A DNA stretch of 64,000 nucleotides from Larix kaempferi (GCA_027924585.1 BSBM01000123.1:17500001-17564000), one strand, 5' to 3'. Positions 24,741 to 37,199 are shown, counted from the first letter of the stretch. The notes: a model not told the origin generated them from the letters alone. A program made the numbers and translations.

Positions 24741-25058
24741 GTAGCTCGAGTGCTTCTTGGACCCAACGAAATCATTGGAGCATCATGCAAAATTGCAGAG
24801 AAAGCTCTAAAAGATTGGAAGCATGGTGTATGTTATATTGGGTCTAGTGGTTTTTATTCAACTAATACGAAGATAAATGACCAAACTATTTTCTTGAGTA
24901 GTCTTAAAAGATTCTTCGAGCACAATTCATTGCCCAATATTATTATTGGAGGCATTAGTATTGGAAATCTAGATGGGCCCATGGAAATGCATCTACCCAA
25001 TTTGAAGGGTGTAGCAGTTGTTTCTTATATGTCTGGAAGCAAAAATATCTCTCATTAA
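24741..25058 (+). CDS. Exon-like ORF, unknown product
   Basis: 105 open codons to TAA at 25056-25058, reading LLGPNEIIGASCKIAEKAL, WKHGVCYIGSSGFYSTN and GGISIGNLDGPMEMHLPNL. A TAA lies at 24738-24740 and an AG acceptor at 24740-24741, so it looks like a last exon whose upstream exons are not obvious. It lies just upstream of, and divergent from, the minus-strand accessory gene. No family recognised. It has no lesions, unlike its neighbours, which may mean it is younger or simply short. Confidence 0.4.
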   Translation, partial: VARVLLGPNEIIGASCKIAEKALKDWKHGVCYIGSSGFYSTNTKINDQTIFLSSLKRFFEHNSLPNIIIGGISIGNLDGPMEMHLPNLKGVAVVSYMSGSKNISH

Positions 25059-28000
25059 ACCCGTAAACTGCATTATGTGTTTAACTAATGAATGCGACGA
25101 TGATGGATAGTAACTTCAAGGCGGTTATTACAATGTATGGATCATGTATGAACATTGGTTATTACAATGTATGGATGATGTTTCAATTTTACCGATTCTA
25201 ACACTTTTATACATTTTGCTGCAACTCTTGTTATACTACAGCCTCAAGGTTGTATCTTGTTATATTTATTTTACATGTAAATTACATTTTGTTGCAACTC
25301 TTTATTGTGTCTTCACAACAGTTCAGTTCATGGATATACTATCCAATATGGATCTCCTTCATTAGCTCTCATGGATATGTCCTTGTCAAGCAAGTTCGTG
25401 CATAGTAAATACAATTAAATAGTCCCAGCTAGTTACAGTTAGGGATTTAAAAAATTAAATAGTTACAGTTCCAATCAGGATGATGATGGATGGTAACTTT
25501 AAGGCGACTTGATGCTCTCGTTATAATTACAATGTATGTATCAATGTTGTTTTCATTTTACCGATTCTAAAACTTATTTTACATGTAAATTACATTTTGC
25601 TACAACTCTTGTTATAGCCTCAAGTGTGTTTGGTTGTTTGTATCTTCAGTAGTTCATACATTGATATACCATCCAATAAATCCATTGCAATTTAGTTAAA
25701 TTCCTAGGTTTATAATTTAGGTGAATTAATGTAAGTAAAAGGCCGACCTTAAAATAGGTGGATTAATATATTTCAGTCCACATGGAAAGGTAGGTATCTT
25801 AGATCTCTTTTGTTGGATGGATGTTGCTTTGCCATACTCTAAAGGTAGGTATCTTAGATGTCTTTTGTTGGATGGATGTTGCTTTTCCATACTCTAACAG
25901 TTAAGGCACCACTACACTACACTACACTACACTCCCCTTGAATGACAAATGGTTTTCTTAGGAATGCAACGTAGCTTGTTAATTTTTGGCGCAAACCTGA
26001 ACCTTGATAAAGTTAAATTGACTCTCTTTGTTGGTGCCATCTTTCATTTAGAAAAAGAAGGTGTCGTTCTACTTTTAATAGTGACTCCAACTTCTTTACC
26101 TAGGAGAAATTTCATCTTCCAATGATGGATTTGTTGTTTGTTTATGAAACCAATTTATCAAATTGAAGATATCTAGGATCACTGGAAATTCTCTATTGCT
26201 AGGGATAGGGCTTGTGCTAGTGTGTGAACCCTCCTTGGCTAAGTTTGGAAAGGATACTTAATTGGCAAAGAATGCGGCCCTATGAATTTTAAGTCTCCTA
26301 ATAATATGTCAACTGCTCATTTAAAAAATACAGTTCCCGATAAGATATGCATTTGAACTCTCAATAGTACCCCTATGCTAAATATTTCCATTGAGACAAA
26401 TGACTATCATTCAGTGGAAGGGAGTGCAAGAAGGCTTATAGTACCCTACAAGTTGCTACAATGGAGGAGAGTGAAAGAAGACTTACCAGATCCTACATAG
26501 CTTGACCTATGCCAAAAAAAGAAAAAAGAGAAATAATGGCAGATTCATATGCTTTTGGATAGTCTGGAAAGTTGGTGTTCCAAACCAGACATGCTCAAGA
26601 AGATGAGAAATTTCCACTAAACTTGGATAAACACATTGCATAAGTCCACAGATTTAGACTACAAAATTTGTTTCCAAATTAGCTTCCGAGAATACACATC
26701 TTTTTTAGTACATCCTTAAATCATTTATGTACCTTGTTTCTAGTGTTCGTACGATTGGCCGCACCACATCACATATTTTTTTCTCCATTAGTCCACTGCA
26801 ATTCAGTTTCCTAGGTTTATAATTAGGGGTGTGCTCCGGAGGATGCAGAAGATATTCTTGGAAATCTCAAATTCAGATATCATTTCATAGAAGTTTGTTG
26901 CCTACAAAGAGATAAATGGATCGTTTGAAATCAACAATCCTTTGATACAATAGGTTTTTTCTAAACAATTTAGACATGGTTCCTTTTGCAGTGGTGTAGA
27001 ATGACAAATAATCACTTTATTTTCATCGGTTGAGTCTCTACATGAACCTCAGTCGTGTAGAATGACAGATAATCACTTTATTCTCATCGGTTGAGTATCT
27101 ATAAGAACTTACGAGGATAGAACTCTATTACATCACTCTTGTAGGGCAAGGAAACTTTTCGAGGCCCAAAGTTCTGTTAGATCATTTTTTTAGGGCAGGG
27201 AAAATTTTTGTAGGGAAACTTTTTGATGCCTAGAAACTGTTTCAAGGGATAAAACATACTAGTTGACCTCCTTATACTACTATGTTCTGTGGCATAATTT
27301 GTGGCATGAGTAAATAATTTATAACTTTGTAGGAGCCTTTAGCTAAAATGCTATGTTACCACAAGTGATAAACGAGAAACAAAACGACAAACGAGATCGA
27401 TATGAGAAACAGGATCTGAAGGTTTCGCATACAATGAACGAGGAGAGAGAGAAAGAAACAACACTAAAAGTTAAGAACACTAGGGAGATCAACAAGTATG
27501 CTAGAGATAGGCAGTTCTAGTATCAATGATTGTGCAAGTTGATGACAAACTCGCATTCAATGTAATGCCATCAAAGATACAACCTCTTGGAGGAAGAGGA
27601 GCTTCAGAAAACTTCTCTTTGGGCTCTCCAAGACCTTAGCCACAATAATGTCTAAGATATAGTGCTTTTAAAAGTTATCCAAATTTAATCCATACACTCA
27701 TATATACCAATTCCAATCCCAAGCATAATCCAACCTTAAAATTTGCACCCACCAATTAAATTCCAATTTTACAAGCTTCGGCCACACTTAGATTAACACA
27801 TTTTCTAACAAGTATGGTCTCGATTGTTTCTATTTTCCTTCAACGTCATTCCAAAAAACAAACTCCCTTTATATTTTTCCTTACTTTTGGCTTTTCACAA
27901 ATCCATTTGTTGGCACAGAACCATGATTATGGAGTTTGAAGTCGAATATTATAAGACACGAAATAAAATTATAAGATATTAAATAATTTTGGATTGAAAA

Positions 28001-29872
28001 AATTCAAGGTATACTTTTCACTAATAAAAAAACAAAAATTTCAATATATTAAAAATTTTAAAATGTAAATCATTTGAAAAACAATTTTTTTCATTATTTT
28101 AATAATTCAGAAAATGTGATTGGGTTTATGAACCAGATAGGAACTGTGGTGTCCTAAAATAATCAACATTTAAAACACAAGAGGAATGGTTGATGAACTC
28201 ATATACGCCTATACAACAAGAAAAATATGTAATTATATTTTCTAATTCCGTAAATATTGTGTCATTTACTTAATATTTCTTGGTTCAATTAAGTTGGCAC
28301 GAGTCCCACAGGGCTTGGTTTGTTCAGCGGTTTGAAATGTTGTTTGACTTAACCACTTTGATATGTTGTTTAATTGAACAAACTTGAAACATTGTTTCTC
28401 TTAATTGACTCTAACTTGAACATGGATTTATTTTATTTTCTCACGATTTTGTCGGCTGCAAATCTAGAATGGGAAGATTTTGGAGGCGTTTTACAATCAC
28501 TAATGTTTGCAATTGTTATTACATATAAATATATTATAGTATAATTATATATCATATTTTATTCCCATTATTATTATACAATAACAATACATTAATATTT
28601 ATGGCATGGTATCTTTTATCATTGGTCTTGCGTGCACAAGAATCTAAACTTCTCATTATTATCTTGTGATTGTTATATAAGTTTATGGTGTCGATGCTAT
28701 TTTGATGGGCTAACATGAGATGGTGTTGTGGTTTGTTGTGAGCCTAGAATGTTGATGTTATTTTGAGTGGTTACATACTTCAAGAAAATGGATGACCCTA
28801 TCCACCTCGTGGAGCTTATGGATTGGTTGCAAACTATTGAAAGAGGGGTTTTTGGAGTTTGAACTGGTTATGATTAGCCTTGTTTCCCTTGAGATTTTTT
28901 TATTTAATTATTGGTTTTAGAGGGACCATATGTCCATCATAGTACTAGGCATGATGAGGGGCATTTAACATAGCGTGGGGGTGGTGGGTGTGATATGTTT
29001 GATAAGGTCCATTGGTAGGAGATATGAAGCTTGATATGTGTCGACGTCATTTGAAAACCTGTCCTTCTACCTCCCTTGCATTTGGAGCTTTGGACAACTT
29101 GGAGCTCAACCGTTTGCATTTTTTGTTAGTTCCATCTAAGCCATTACTTTTACTTCTGTGTTGTAACTGTTTTGTGGAGTTCAAAGGTGCCCCGGTGCTG
29201 TCGTTGCTATGGAGAGCTTGAACTTCTTAGGAGTTTAGCTTGACCTTCTTAAGAATTTGTTGGTTTCTGGTCCGTAATGGAGGGATTGAAATCCCACTCG
29301 CTTCACCAACACGGATCCTTTGCAGAAATAACTCTCAAGTATTTTCTCTCTCATAGCTTAAGGGAAGCCAAATAAATATATAGACACCCTAGCACTTGCT
29401 TGCATCTACTAAATATAATCTATGCTAGACAAAGAAGCATAGGAATGCTCAACCATGAACTTGGTTTGCCAGAAGTCCAACTCAACACTCAATCGCACTA
29501 TCTTTGTCCATGCAAGCTATTCTAAAACTGTTGGATATAAGAATAAGGGAACCTATCCATTCATCTAAAAACATAGATATATCATTATGCCCATGCAATC
29601 AATTCCATAGAGGAATCATAAAGCGATTGAAGACCCTAGTGCATAAGCTCTGCATGGAATGCCTTTGTTTAAATGCTGGTTGCAAATTGAGGAGTGATAG
29701 TTGCTATGCACATGTTTTTTTCTTTTGCATAAGATTCCTCTCTGCAAACTGTCTCTCTTGAAAACAATTTCCCTTTCTGTTGTTTAATATTATTCTAGCA
29801 AAGACAACAAATGAGGTGACTGACAAAGATATTGAATGCTCGGCATGCAATACTCAACCAAAAACAATAAAA
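25059..29872. other. Transposon interior: AT-rich DNA with local duplications
   Basis: No gene recognised. Visible repeats: a block of about 150 bp around 25095-25250 recurring at about 25480-25630; a 55-bp tandem pair at 25786-25895; a short (ACACT)n run at about 25913-25934; a pair of about 58 bp near 26993-27110 ('gtgtagaatgaca(a/g)ataatcacttt'). The ORF at 29504-29761 shows no family signal. Confidence 0.4.
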
Positions 29873-30112
29873 TTCGCCCTAACAGCTCTAAAAATGCTCC
29901 GACATTTATAAATTCACTCCAACAGCTCTAAAAAAAATTCCCTAAAAATGCTCCAGCATTTATAAATTCGCCCCAGCAAATTTAAAAATGCCCTAGCATC
30001 TATAAATTAATCCCAACAGTTCTGAAAAACTCCCCGGCGTTTAAACATCCGCCCCAAAAACCTCTCAAAATGCCCTTGCATCTATAAATTCGCCCCAACA
30101 GCTCTAAAAAGG
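29873..30112. repeat. Degenerate minisatellite, about 45-55 bp period
   Basis: Repeated 'cgccccaacagctctaaaa' followed by 'atgctccagcatttataaatt' with variation, about five units. Confidence 0.7.
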
Positions 30113-30780
30113 CCTCAGCAGAGATTAATATTGTTCAGCAAAGGAAAACCCACATTAGCAAGTCCATATTAATTGCAACGGCTCTGAGACATGAACCATT
30201 AATCTCCGGGACCGGTTGGACATCCGACAGTGATGGTTCACTAACTGATGGAAGCTCCAATGGTAAAAAAAAACCTAGGATGTGCATAATTTCATGGCTG
30301 TCATGACCGATTCCTTTTCCATACTTCTACTAGTCATTTGGAAGCCATTAACAATATAAGTCAATGCAGGAAAAGAAACACCCAATAAATTATTCGACAC
30401 CTAGATTTTAGCCTAGAAACCTAAGAGGGAAAACTAGCTTCGAAAGGGTTTTTCCCATGTCAAAGTTGGTTACACACCTGTGCAAAGAAAGGGTTCGAAT
30501 TGGAGGTCCTCTTTGCATGGTTGTTCCCTTCGTCTTCGCGTGTTCCAAGCCATTTCCTTCGTCTTCCCTTCGTTGTCGTGGTCGTTCCCCTCCCTTCGGT
30601 GTTTCAGTGTCCTCTAGGTTTGAACGATAGACAACGACCGACGTTGAATGGATCCTATTTGATGTAATCTATTGTTGTAATGCATTGTTATCCTTTCATG
30701 CAAATCAACTTCACATGCTTTCCATTCACTCTACAACAATTGGCGGGGGAAGGGTTTGCATTTATATAGTTAAACATTTC
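30113..30780. other. Non-coding stretch inside the right end
   Basis: Richer in C/T around 30510-30610 ('cccttcgtcttcgcgtgttcc' type repeats). No gene recognised. Confidence 0.35.
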
Positions 30781-30990
30781 TTGGCCGAGAGTTTAAAGGA
30801 ATCTAAACTCTCGGCCGAGAAACTTGTCCGAGAGTTTAATATCAAAAATATGGTTATACTCTCGGACGAGAAATTTAAATATTCCCGGGCGAACAATTAT
30901 CTAACTATGGAAGAACTCTCGGACGAGAGAATTTTAACCGTGGTTAATTGCTCGTTCGAGAAATATTACAACTCTCGACCGAGAAACTGG
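30781..30990. repeat. Right subterminal palindrome array
   Basis: About eight copies of TCTCGGNCGAGA and variants in 210 bp, e.g. 'actctcggccgagaaac', 'actctcggacgagaaattt', 'actctcggacgagagaat', 'actctcgaccgagaaac'. It starts about 30 bp inside the right TIR. Confidence 0.85.
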
Positions 30991-31020
30991 AAATTATAAC
31001 AAAAAAAAGCCAATTATCAC

Positions 31021-31051
31021 GAAATTGTTTCCCAACTTCGTGTTTTCACCC
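31021..31051 (-). repeat. Terminal inverted repeat, right
   Basis: Ends ...TGTTTTCACCC; reverse complement matches the left TIR at 29 of 31 positions. Confidence 0.9.
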
Positions 31052-31055
31052 ATAT
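31052..31055 (+). repeat. Target-site duplication ATAT, right copy
   Basis: Directly follows the right terminus and equals 10318-10321. Confidence 0.85.
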
Positions 31056-34000
31056 GAATGAAACCAAGCCATCATCACCATTCAAATTTAACCCCAACTA
31101 GATGAGTGAAACAAAATTTAAGGAACTAATCATGAAAGAGTGGCACTGTTTTAATCCACCCCTGGATTGTTGTGCAAGTTGTTAATTTGTGAATGCTTTG
31201 AAAAAAGTATAGAAGTTGATGGTAGATTGTTCTATGTAAAGGTTTCGGGATAGAGATGGAACAATAAAGGACATTGAAGACTGGGTAGAAGAATATATGA
31301 GGAGAATAGGAGATGGATTTTCTCAGAGGAGGAGCAACATTGCTTAGTTGAGATTAAAGGAAGGAGGATTAAATTATTACAGGATTGCAAGGAAAATTGG
31401 AGAATAAAAAGTAGGGCGGTGTGGCTATCATTGGGAAATGAAAACAATGGATATTTTCATAGGTTTGCAAGTCTAAGGAAGAGTAATAATACAATATGGG
31501 AACTACATGCAAGCGACAAAACTACAATTAAATGATTTAAAAACTTGGAAAATTTGGGGGTTCGACATTTTTCCAACATATTCTAGGAACCTAAAGCTCC
31601 CAATATTGCATAAATAATAAAGGCTTCTTCATATCATGTTCATATTTCCCCAAAATGGTGGATCCTAAAGGAAATATAAGAATGTTTGTTCCAATAACTT
31701 TGGAGTTAGGAGTCATGCTTAAATTTACAAAAGACAAGAGTCTAAGACTAGACAGATGGACAATAGCATTATTTGCAGGCTTCTTTAATCTACTAGGGAA
31801 GATCTCCTAAAGGTAGTAGAGGAAATTTTTCAAATAGGTAGGGTTCTTTCTAGTGTCAACTCAACTTTTTTAGCACTCTTCCTGAAGGTGGACTCTCCAA
31901 AGGAGTTTGGGGACTTTCAACCCATATCACTATGTAATATGCTCTACAAAATAAATGCAAAGATAATAGGCGAATGACTTAAACCTCTACTTTCTTAGTT
32001 TATCTCCCAAAAGCAATTTGGGTTCTTGGATGGGAGGCAAATACATGATGCAATAGGGATTGCGCAAGAAGTGCTTCACACAATTCAAACAAAAAATTTC
32101 CTTCAATGATTATAAAACTAGACTTATCAAAAACCTATGATCATACATGCTAGCTTTTTATTCGAGTGCTTAAGCTTCGATTAGGGTGCTAAAAGGATAT
32201 AGTTAACTGAGTGATGGGATGCATCTCATTGATTCCTTTTGTTGTACTAATAAATGGGTTGGCATCGAAGTTCTTTGGCTTTTCACAAGGCCTGTGCCAA
32301 GGATTCCCTTTGTTGCCAGCAGAGGGGCTGAGCAGGATGATTATAGATGCCAAATTGCATAGGAGGATAAAAGGAATCAACTTCGGGAGGGATTGAATGT
32401 CACTCATCTACTTTTTGTGGATGATGTCTTACCTATTACAAATGGATCAGTCTCTAAAGGAAATGCACTATCAAGGATTTCATCTCTTTCCTAGAATGCT
32501 ACAAGCATGTTGGCTAATGAGGAGAAATCAATTTTGATTTTTTCAAATATCAAAGAAGGTGAGATGTTGGTTCTTCGAAATATTATGGGATTTAAAAATG
32601 TAGATCTACATTCGGGGCTCAAGTATTTAGGCTACTTTTTGAATCCTAATGGGTATAAGCAGGAGGATTGGGGATGGTTGATCATGTGTATGGAAAAAAA
32701 TTAATCGATGGTGTAATCGATGGATGTGCTAAGGGGGAAGGCTTATACTAGTTAAAGCAATCTCGGAGGGAATACCGATGTACTAGCACATTCTTGTAGG
32801 CATATCGAAAGGGATGCTCGAGCAAATTAGGAGAGTGTGCTTCATTTATTTATAAAGGGGTAAGGAACAAAAGGGTCTTCACTGGTCCAGCTGGCGATCT
32901 TTGGCCAAACCCAAGAGTGAAGGTGGATGGGAACTAACATATATTTTTGTCTTTGGTTGTTCATTGGTGGACAAGCCTGTTTGGATGCTTATTACTGGAA
33001 GTGGTCTATGGTAGAAAATGTTGATCATAAAATACATAAGGCCTGGTTCTATAGTTGATTGGATAGAAAGAGAAGTAAAAGAAAACAAGGGTAGTTCTGA
33101 CCGAAGAGGATCTGATCCTAAACTGAGATGTGGATTAACTTACCTCTCACAGGTTGGTGGTGAAGCAGCTTCGGACCTGTGGAACGAAGGATGGAAGTAT
33201 GCTTATAACTTAGGATTTCAAGGAGCTTGTGCTTGGGAATGAGACTAGTTCATTGGCAGCCTAACGCGATCTCACATTAGACTTAAGGATGAACCTGATA
33301 AGTTAAGGTGGACTGGAAATTTATCATGCGGTTTTTACACAGTGCGGTTAGGGTACAAATTACATATGATTGAAGAGAACCCTCATAGCCAGTGGTGGTG
33401 GACCAATATATGGAAGTTCAAGGTACCTCTTAAATGTTGAACTTTAATGTGGTTAGCATTGAAGGGGAAGCTAACAACTTGGTACTTTTTTTGGAAAAGA
33501 CAGATGCAGCGACCGAATATCTATTATATGTGCAAGTTGGTAGAGGAAATAACGGATCACTTTCTTGCTCATTGCAACTTTACTCAATAGATTTGGAGAT
33601 TTGTTGAGTGATGGATCAACCTTAGCCACATCTGGAATGAGGCTAACGTTTAATCATGTTTGAGGGAATGGTTCTATAGGATAGAGTGTAAATAGTTGAA
33701 GGTAGTTCCCTTTATTGTTTCATGGTTTGTGTGGCTGGTTAGAAACCAATGTCTCTTCGAAGAGCAAGCAATCCAAACTTTTTAGACCTTCTTGTACATT
33801 CAGTCAATGATGCAGTTCTTGAAGGAGTTTCTAAGAGATCTAGACAAAAGAATGGTGGGTGAGTTGATTATAGATAAAAGCATATATTGGAGTTTCTTTG
33901 ATGGTGCATGTCAAGGGATAGCACATAATAATGGTATAGGAGACGTTCTCTTTCACTTAGAGGAGACATATATTACTTTCAAAGCTAATTTTGAGAAAGG

Positions 34001-34400
34001 CATGAATAATAGTGTTGAATTGTTGGCTTTGCACACTCTATTGAAATTGGCTTGGGAGGAAGGAGTCATAGATATAAGTGTATGGCGACTTAGCACTGGT
34101 GGTTAATTGGATAAAAGACAAGATAACGTTGGGCAATATTTTATTATAGTATATGGGAGCTAGGCTTAAGGAATTCGATGGAGCATTCAATAGTTTCAAT
34201 ATTTGTCATATCTTACATGAACCAAATTCATAGGAAGACCACTTGTCAAAGTAAGGATTAGAGCTACCTCCATGAACCTTCATTCAGTCCACCTGCGGAG
34301 AGAGGATGGCTCAAACACATCAAACTAGAGTTCATTTTTTGTGTGAAAGCATTGAGACAAGATTTTTCTATAAACAATAAATTTTGCAATTGTGACAATG
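31056..34400 (+). mobile_element. Old LINE, 3' half (RT, RNase H)
   Basis: Continuation of the LINE cut at 10321. Reads PSSPFKFN directly after the junction, then QHCLVEIKGRRIKLLQ and WRIKSRAVWLSLGNEN (linker). RT blocks follow: FGDFQPISLCNMLYKI (about 31915), FGFLDGRQIHDAIGIAQEVL (about 32020), a GLCQGFPLLP block (about 32290) and LLFVDDVLP (about 32410, the catalytic DD). Thumb sequences KYLGYFLNPNGY lie near 32620, a degenerate zinc-knuckle region near 33540 and an RNase H domain SFFDGACQG...NSVELLALHTLL at about 33890-34050. Many stops and frameshifts; dead. The 3' end is approximate, with no clear poly(A). Confidence 0.85.
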
Positions 34401-36080
34401 TGTTGAAAGTGAAGTAAAATTGAGCAAAGGATAAAAAAAATAGATAAATAACCTTTTTGTTAATATTGCATTATAAAACAATATAATAGTTAAATATTTT
34501 TTTTAATTACAATACTAATAAGCACCCTAAGAATGTATTTTTGATCCTTTTAAAATGAAATATGAATGTCTTTATTGAAATAGAAAAAGTTATAAAAATA
34601 ATATAGAAAAAGTTATAAAAATAATATAAAAAAAGTTCAACTCCTATGTCTACATAACTCGCACGTGACTACTTTGAAAAGGGGAACTTACCAAAACATT
34701 AGATACAATCCAAGAGATCGTGAGTGTTTTTAATGTCAATACTTTACAAATTAAATTAAGGTGGCCGACAATGTTATAATTAGAATTCACTTTGTAGTTA
34801 TATATGTTGTTGGCTGTCAATAGCAATGGAATTTGAAAATAGGAAAAAAGTAATTGGATTATTAATTATGTATGCATATATTTATTTCTTTTAAATATAT
34901 TTTATTAAAAGTTATTATATTTTAATCATTTTGTAATAATATATCAATATATATTTTAATAGTTATTTTTACTAATTATTCTTTCCAGTTTGCTTTGGAG
35001 TGGAGATGAAAACCCATATTGCTGGTTGTTGAAACGTAGAGAAAATTTTCCCGCGAGGCACAGTTCCACCCCTTTTCTTTATTTTTTTGGAATTTTGACG
35101 ATCTAGATCTTAAAATGGGCCAAAACCCCTAGGGACACAGTTCCATGGCATAGTTCTCCACTAAATGGGGTGGAACTACAATTCTGTCGGTTTTTATAAC
35201 CAGATTTGGGGAACAAATCACCAAAAAAGCTGGGCAATTTGAGTGCCACTTATCCCACGCCGTTGAAACCCACAAAAAGAAACCTCCCATACCGAAAACC
35301 CACTCTGCTACTGCCAAAACCTAATGTTGAATCAAAGAACACTGTGGAGATGGCAAATATGGGTTGGTCTTACTAAGTAATTCCTTAAGTTCAGTACACA
35401 TACTAATAGGTATATGCCCCCATGCGTTCATAAATATATCAACCACATTTAAATGTGTGGCCATGGTTGATATAGGCCGAAACCATATTAATTATTAATA
35501 TGGCTTGCTAGTTGTTGCGCCGAGAGGCCCTCTACACCTCAGTATGGGTGAGTCGAGTGTTTGTCGAATAATACAAAGTAAAAAGTAAATATGATACTTA
35601 AACTAGAGACTTTACTTTTTACTTTTAATACAAACTAAAGAGTAAATATGAGACTTTAGAGTGTTTGCTCAGTAACAAAATAATACAAAGTAAACAAAAA
35701 ATAATAATACAGCCTAGATAGAGCCTAGGATTTGGATCTAGGCTGGTTTATGTTTTTCCTAGATTACACAAAGATGAGAGATAAGCATACAGTGATTCTA
35801 ACTCGCGACTACAACTACATATGGAGAACAAGTAACAAATTAACTAACTCTGTCAGTTAACTTATGAATAACACTTAAGTGGTTGTGCTAATGATAGCTA
35901 ACCTAACGTAAAGCTAATAAAGCTAGTAATAAAGCTGGTAATACCTATAGCTAATTTTAATAACCTAGCCTGTCACAAAGCAGCTACAAAGCAGGTAAAT
36001 AGGTTTAGCCTTCATCTATCCATCCATTTGCATTCAAAATAGGAGCCAGCCAGCCACCAATACACAAGCTAACAGTGAAA
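34401..36080. other. Spacer and upstream region of kinase copy 2
   Basis: AT-rich. Contains 'aatatagaaaaagttataaaaat' type tandem pieces near 34580-34640 and a repeated 'aaaagtaaatatga' motif near 35580-35660. The last part should hold the kinase promoter, but I see no convincing TATA element whose position fixes a transcription start. Confidence 0.4.
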
Positions 36081-37199
36081 ATGACGGATGCCCTCCTCCG
36101 TAACTACCAATTGCAAGAGGAAGTGATCGGCAGAGGCAGATTCGGAGTCATCAGGATATGTTTGAACAAGCGAAGTGGGCAACAGGCCGCCTGCAAGTCC
36201 GTAAGAAAAGCAGATCTACTCGATTCCATCGACAGAGAATGCCTCAACAATGAAATCAAGATCATGCAGTATGCCTCAGGTCACCCCGCTGTGGTTTCCC
36301 TTCATGACGTTTATGAGGATGATGAGTTTGTCCATCTAGTAATGGAGATGTGCTCAGGCGGAGATCTGTTCGACAAAATCGTCAGCAGGAAAAATACAAT
36401 TCCCTTCTCCGAAAAGGAGGCCGCCACCATCCTGCAGAAACTCATGGAGGCCATCAGTTACTGCCACTCAATGGGAATCGCCCACCGAGATGTAAAACCT
36501 GACAACATTCTCTTTGCCAGTAATTCTCATTCCCTCGCTCAAATCAAGCTTGCAGACTTTGGACAGGCCTTCTCTTTCTCTCCAGGTATGCTTATAATTA
36601 TGCTTGACCCCTCTATGTCTCTCATACAAGTCTTTGAAATTTTTGGGTAATGCATGCAGGGCAAGGATTAATGCAAGGAATTGTGGGTACGCCTTATTAC
36701 GTAGCACCGGAGGTGTTGGGAGGGAAGGATTACAGTGAGAAGGTGGATGTGTGGAGCGCAGGGGTGATACTGTACATATTGCTGAGTGGAGTTGCCCCAT
36801 TTGTCGGAGACACCCCGCAGGAGATATTTGAGGCAGTCCTCTGTGAGCGCCTTCGCTTCCCAACTGATCCATGGCTTTCAATATCTCACTCTGCCAAGGA
36901 TTTGATACGCCGGATGCTATCTAGAGACGTCACCAAGAGATTCAGCGCACAGCAAGTCCTAGGTATTCCCTCTTTTCTACCCATTAACAGTGAATATTGC
37001 GGCTTCGAGACAAAATCGCTGTTGGGTTCTGTAAAATCCATGGACATTCTCTCTTTTCTGCCATTAATACTGAATATTGCGGCTTCAAGACAAATTGCTG
37101 TTGGGTTCTGTAAAATCCATGGAATATTGATGAGAAAATATTCGTTTTGCTGCAGAACATCCATGGATCACCACTCATGCCCTGCTCAATCTCAGTTAA
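36081..37199 (+). CDS. PPCK: PEP carboxylase kinase-like Ser/Thr kinase, copy 2 (complete)
   Basis: Complete three-exon gene: exon 1 36081-36585, intron 36586-36659, exon 2 36660-36962, intron 36963-37155, exon 3 37156-37199; 283 aa, introns phase 1 with GT/AG ends. Start ATG 36081 gives [14 protein letters not shown] directly before the glycine loop GRGRFG (17-22). Catalytic set present: Lys39 (AACK), Glu58, HRDVKPDN with Asp137, DFG Asp159, GTPYYVAPE 178-186. The protein ends soon after [13 protein letters not shown] with no calmodulin-like or regulatory tail, as in PPCK, which is controlled mainly by synthesis and turnover. An intron near the 3' end is also typical of PPCK genes. The unspliced frame stops would truncate it, so splicing is required. 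PEPRK or a short SnRK-like kinase are the alternatives; exact substrate is inferred. Confidence 0.85.
36963..37155 (+). repeat. Intron 2 of kinase copy 2 with internal tandem duplication
   Basis: The block 'cattctctcttttctg...tgttgggttctgtaaaatccatgga' occurs twice in this intron (about 73 bp each), whereas the 120-bp intron of copy 1 (835-954) has it once. The 73-bp length difference equals one unit. Confidence 0.85.

Larger units (their letters stand above)
10322..31051 (+). mobile_element. 20.7-kb TIR DNA transposon inserted in a LINE
   Basis: Bounded by 31-bp terminal inverted repeats starting GGGTGAAAACA (29/31 identical between ends), flanked by ATAT duplications, and inserted in the LINE endonuclease/RT linker whose frame it interrupts. 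Contents: subterminal arrays of TCTCGGNCGAGA at both ends, a decayed DDE-like transposase (+), a multi-exon accessory gene (-), an unassigned exon-like ORF (+), possible captured gene pieces, a nested solo LTR and several tandem duplications. A 4-bp duplication is characteristic of superfamilies such as Sola and Chapaev; which of these, or a new one, cannot be decided here. Boundaries are firm; the functional assignment of the cargo is inference. Confidence 0.9.

Noticed and set aside
25913-25934. Short (ACACT)n run as CRISPR- or telomere-like repeat
   Set aside because: Simple microsatellite of a few units without spacers.
36468-36881. 137-codon minus-strand ORF over kinase copy 2
   Set aside because: Antisense to conserved kinase exons and intron; a similar shadow is seen opposite copy 1.
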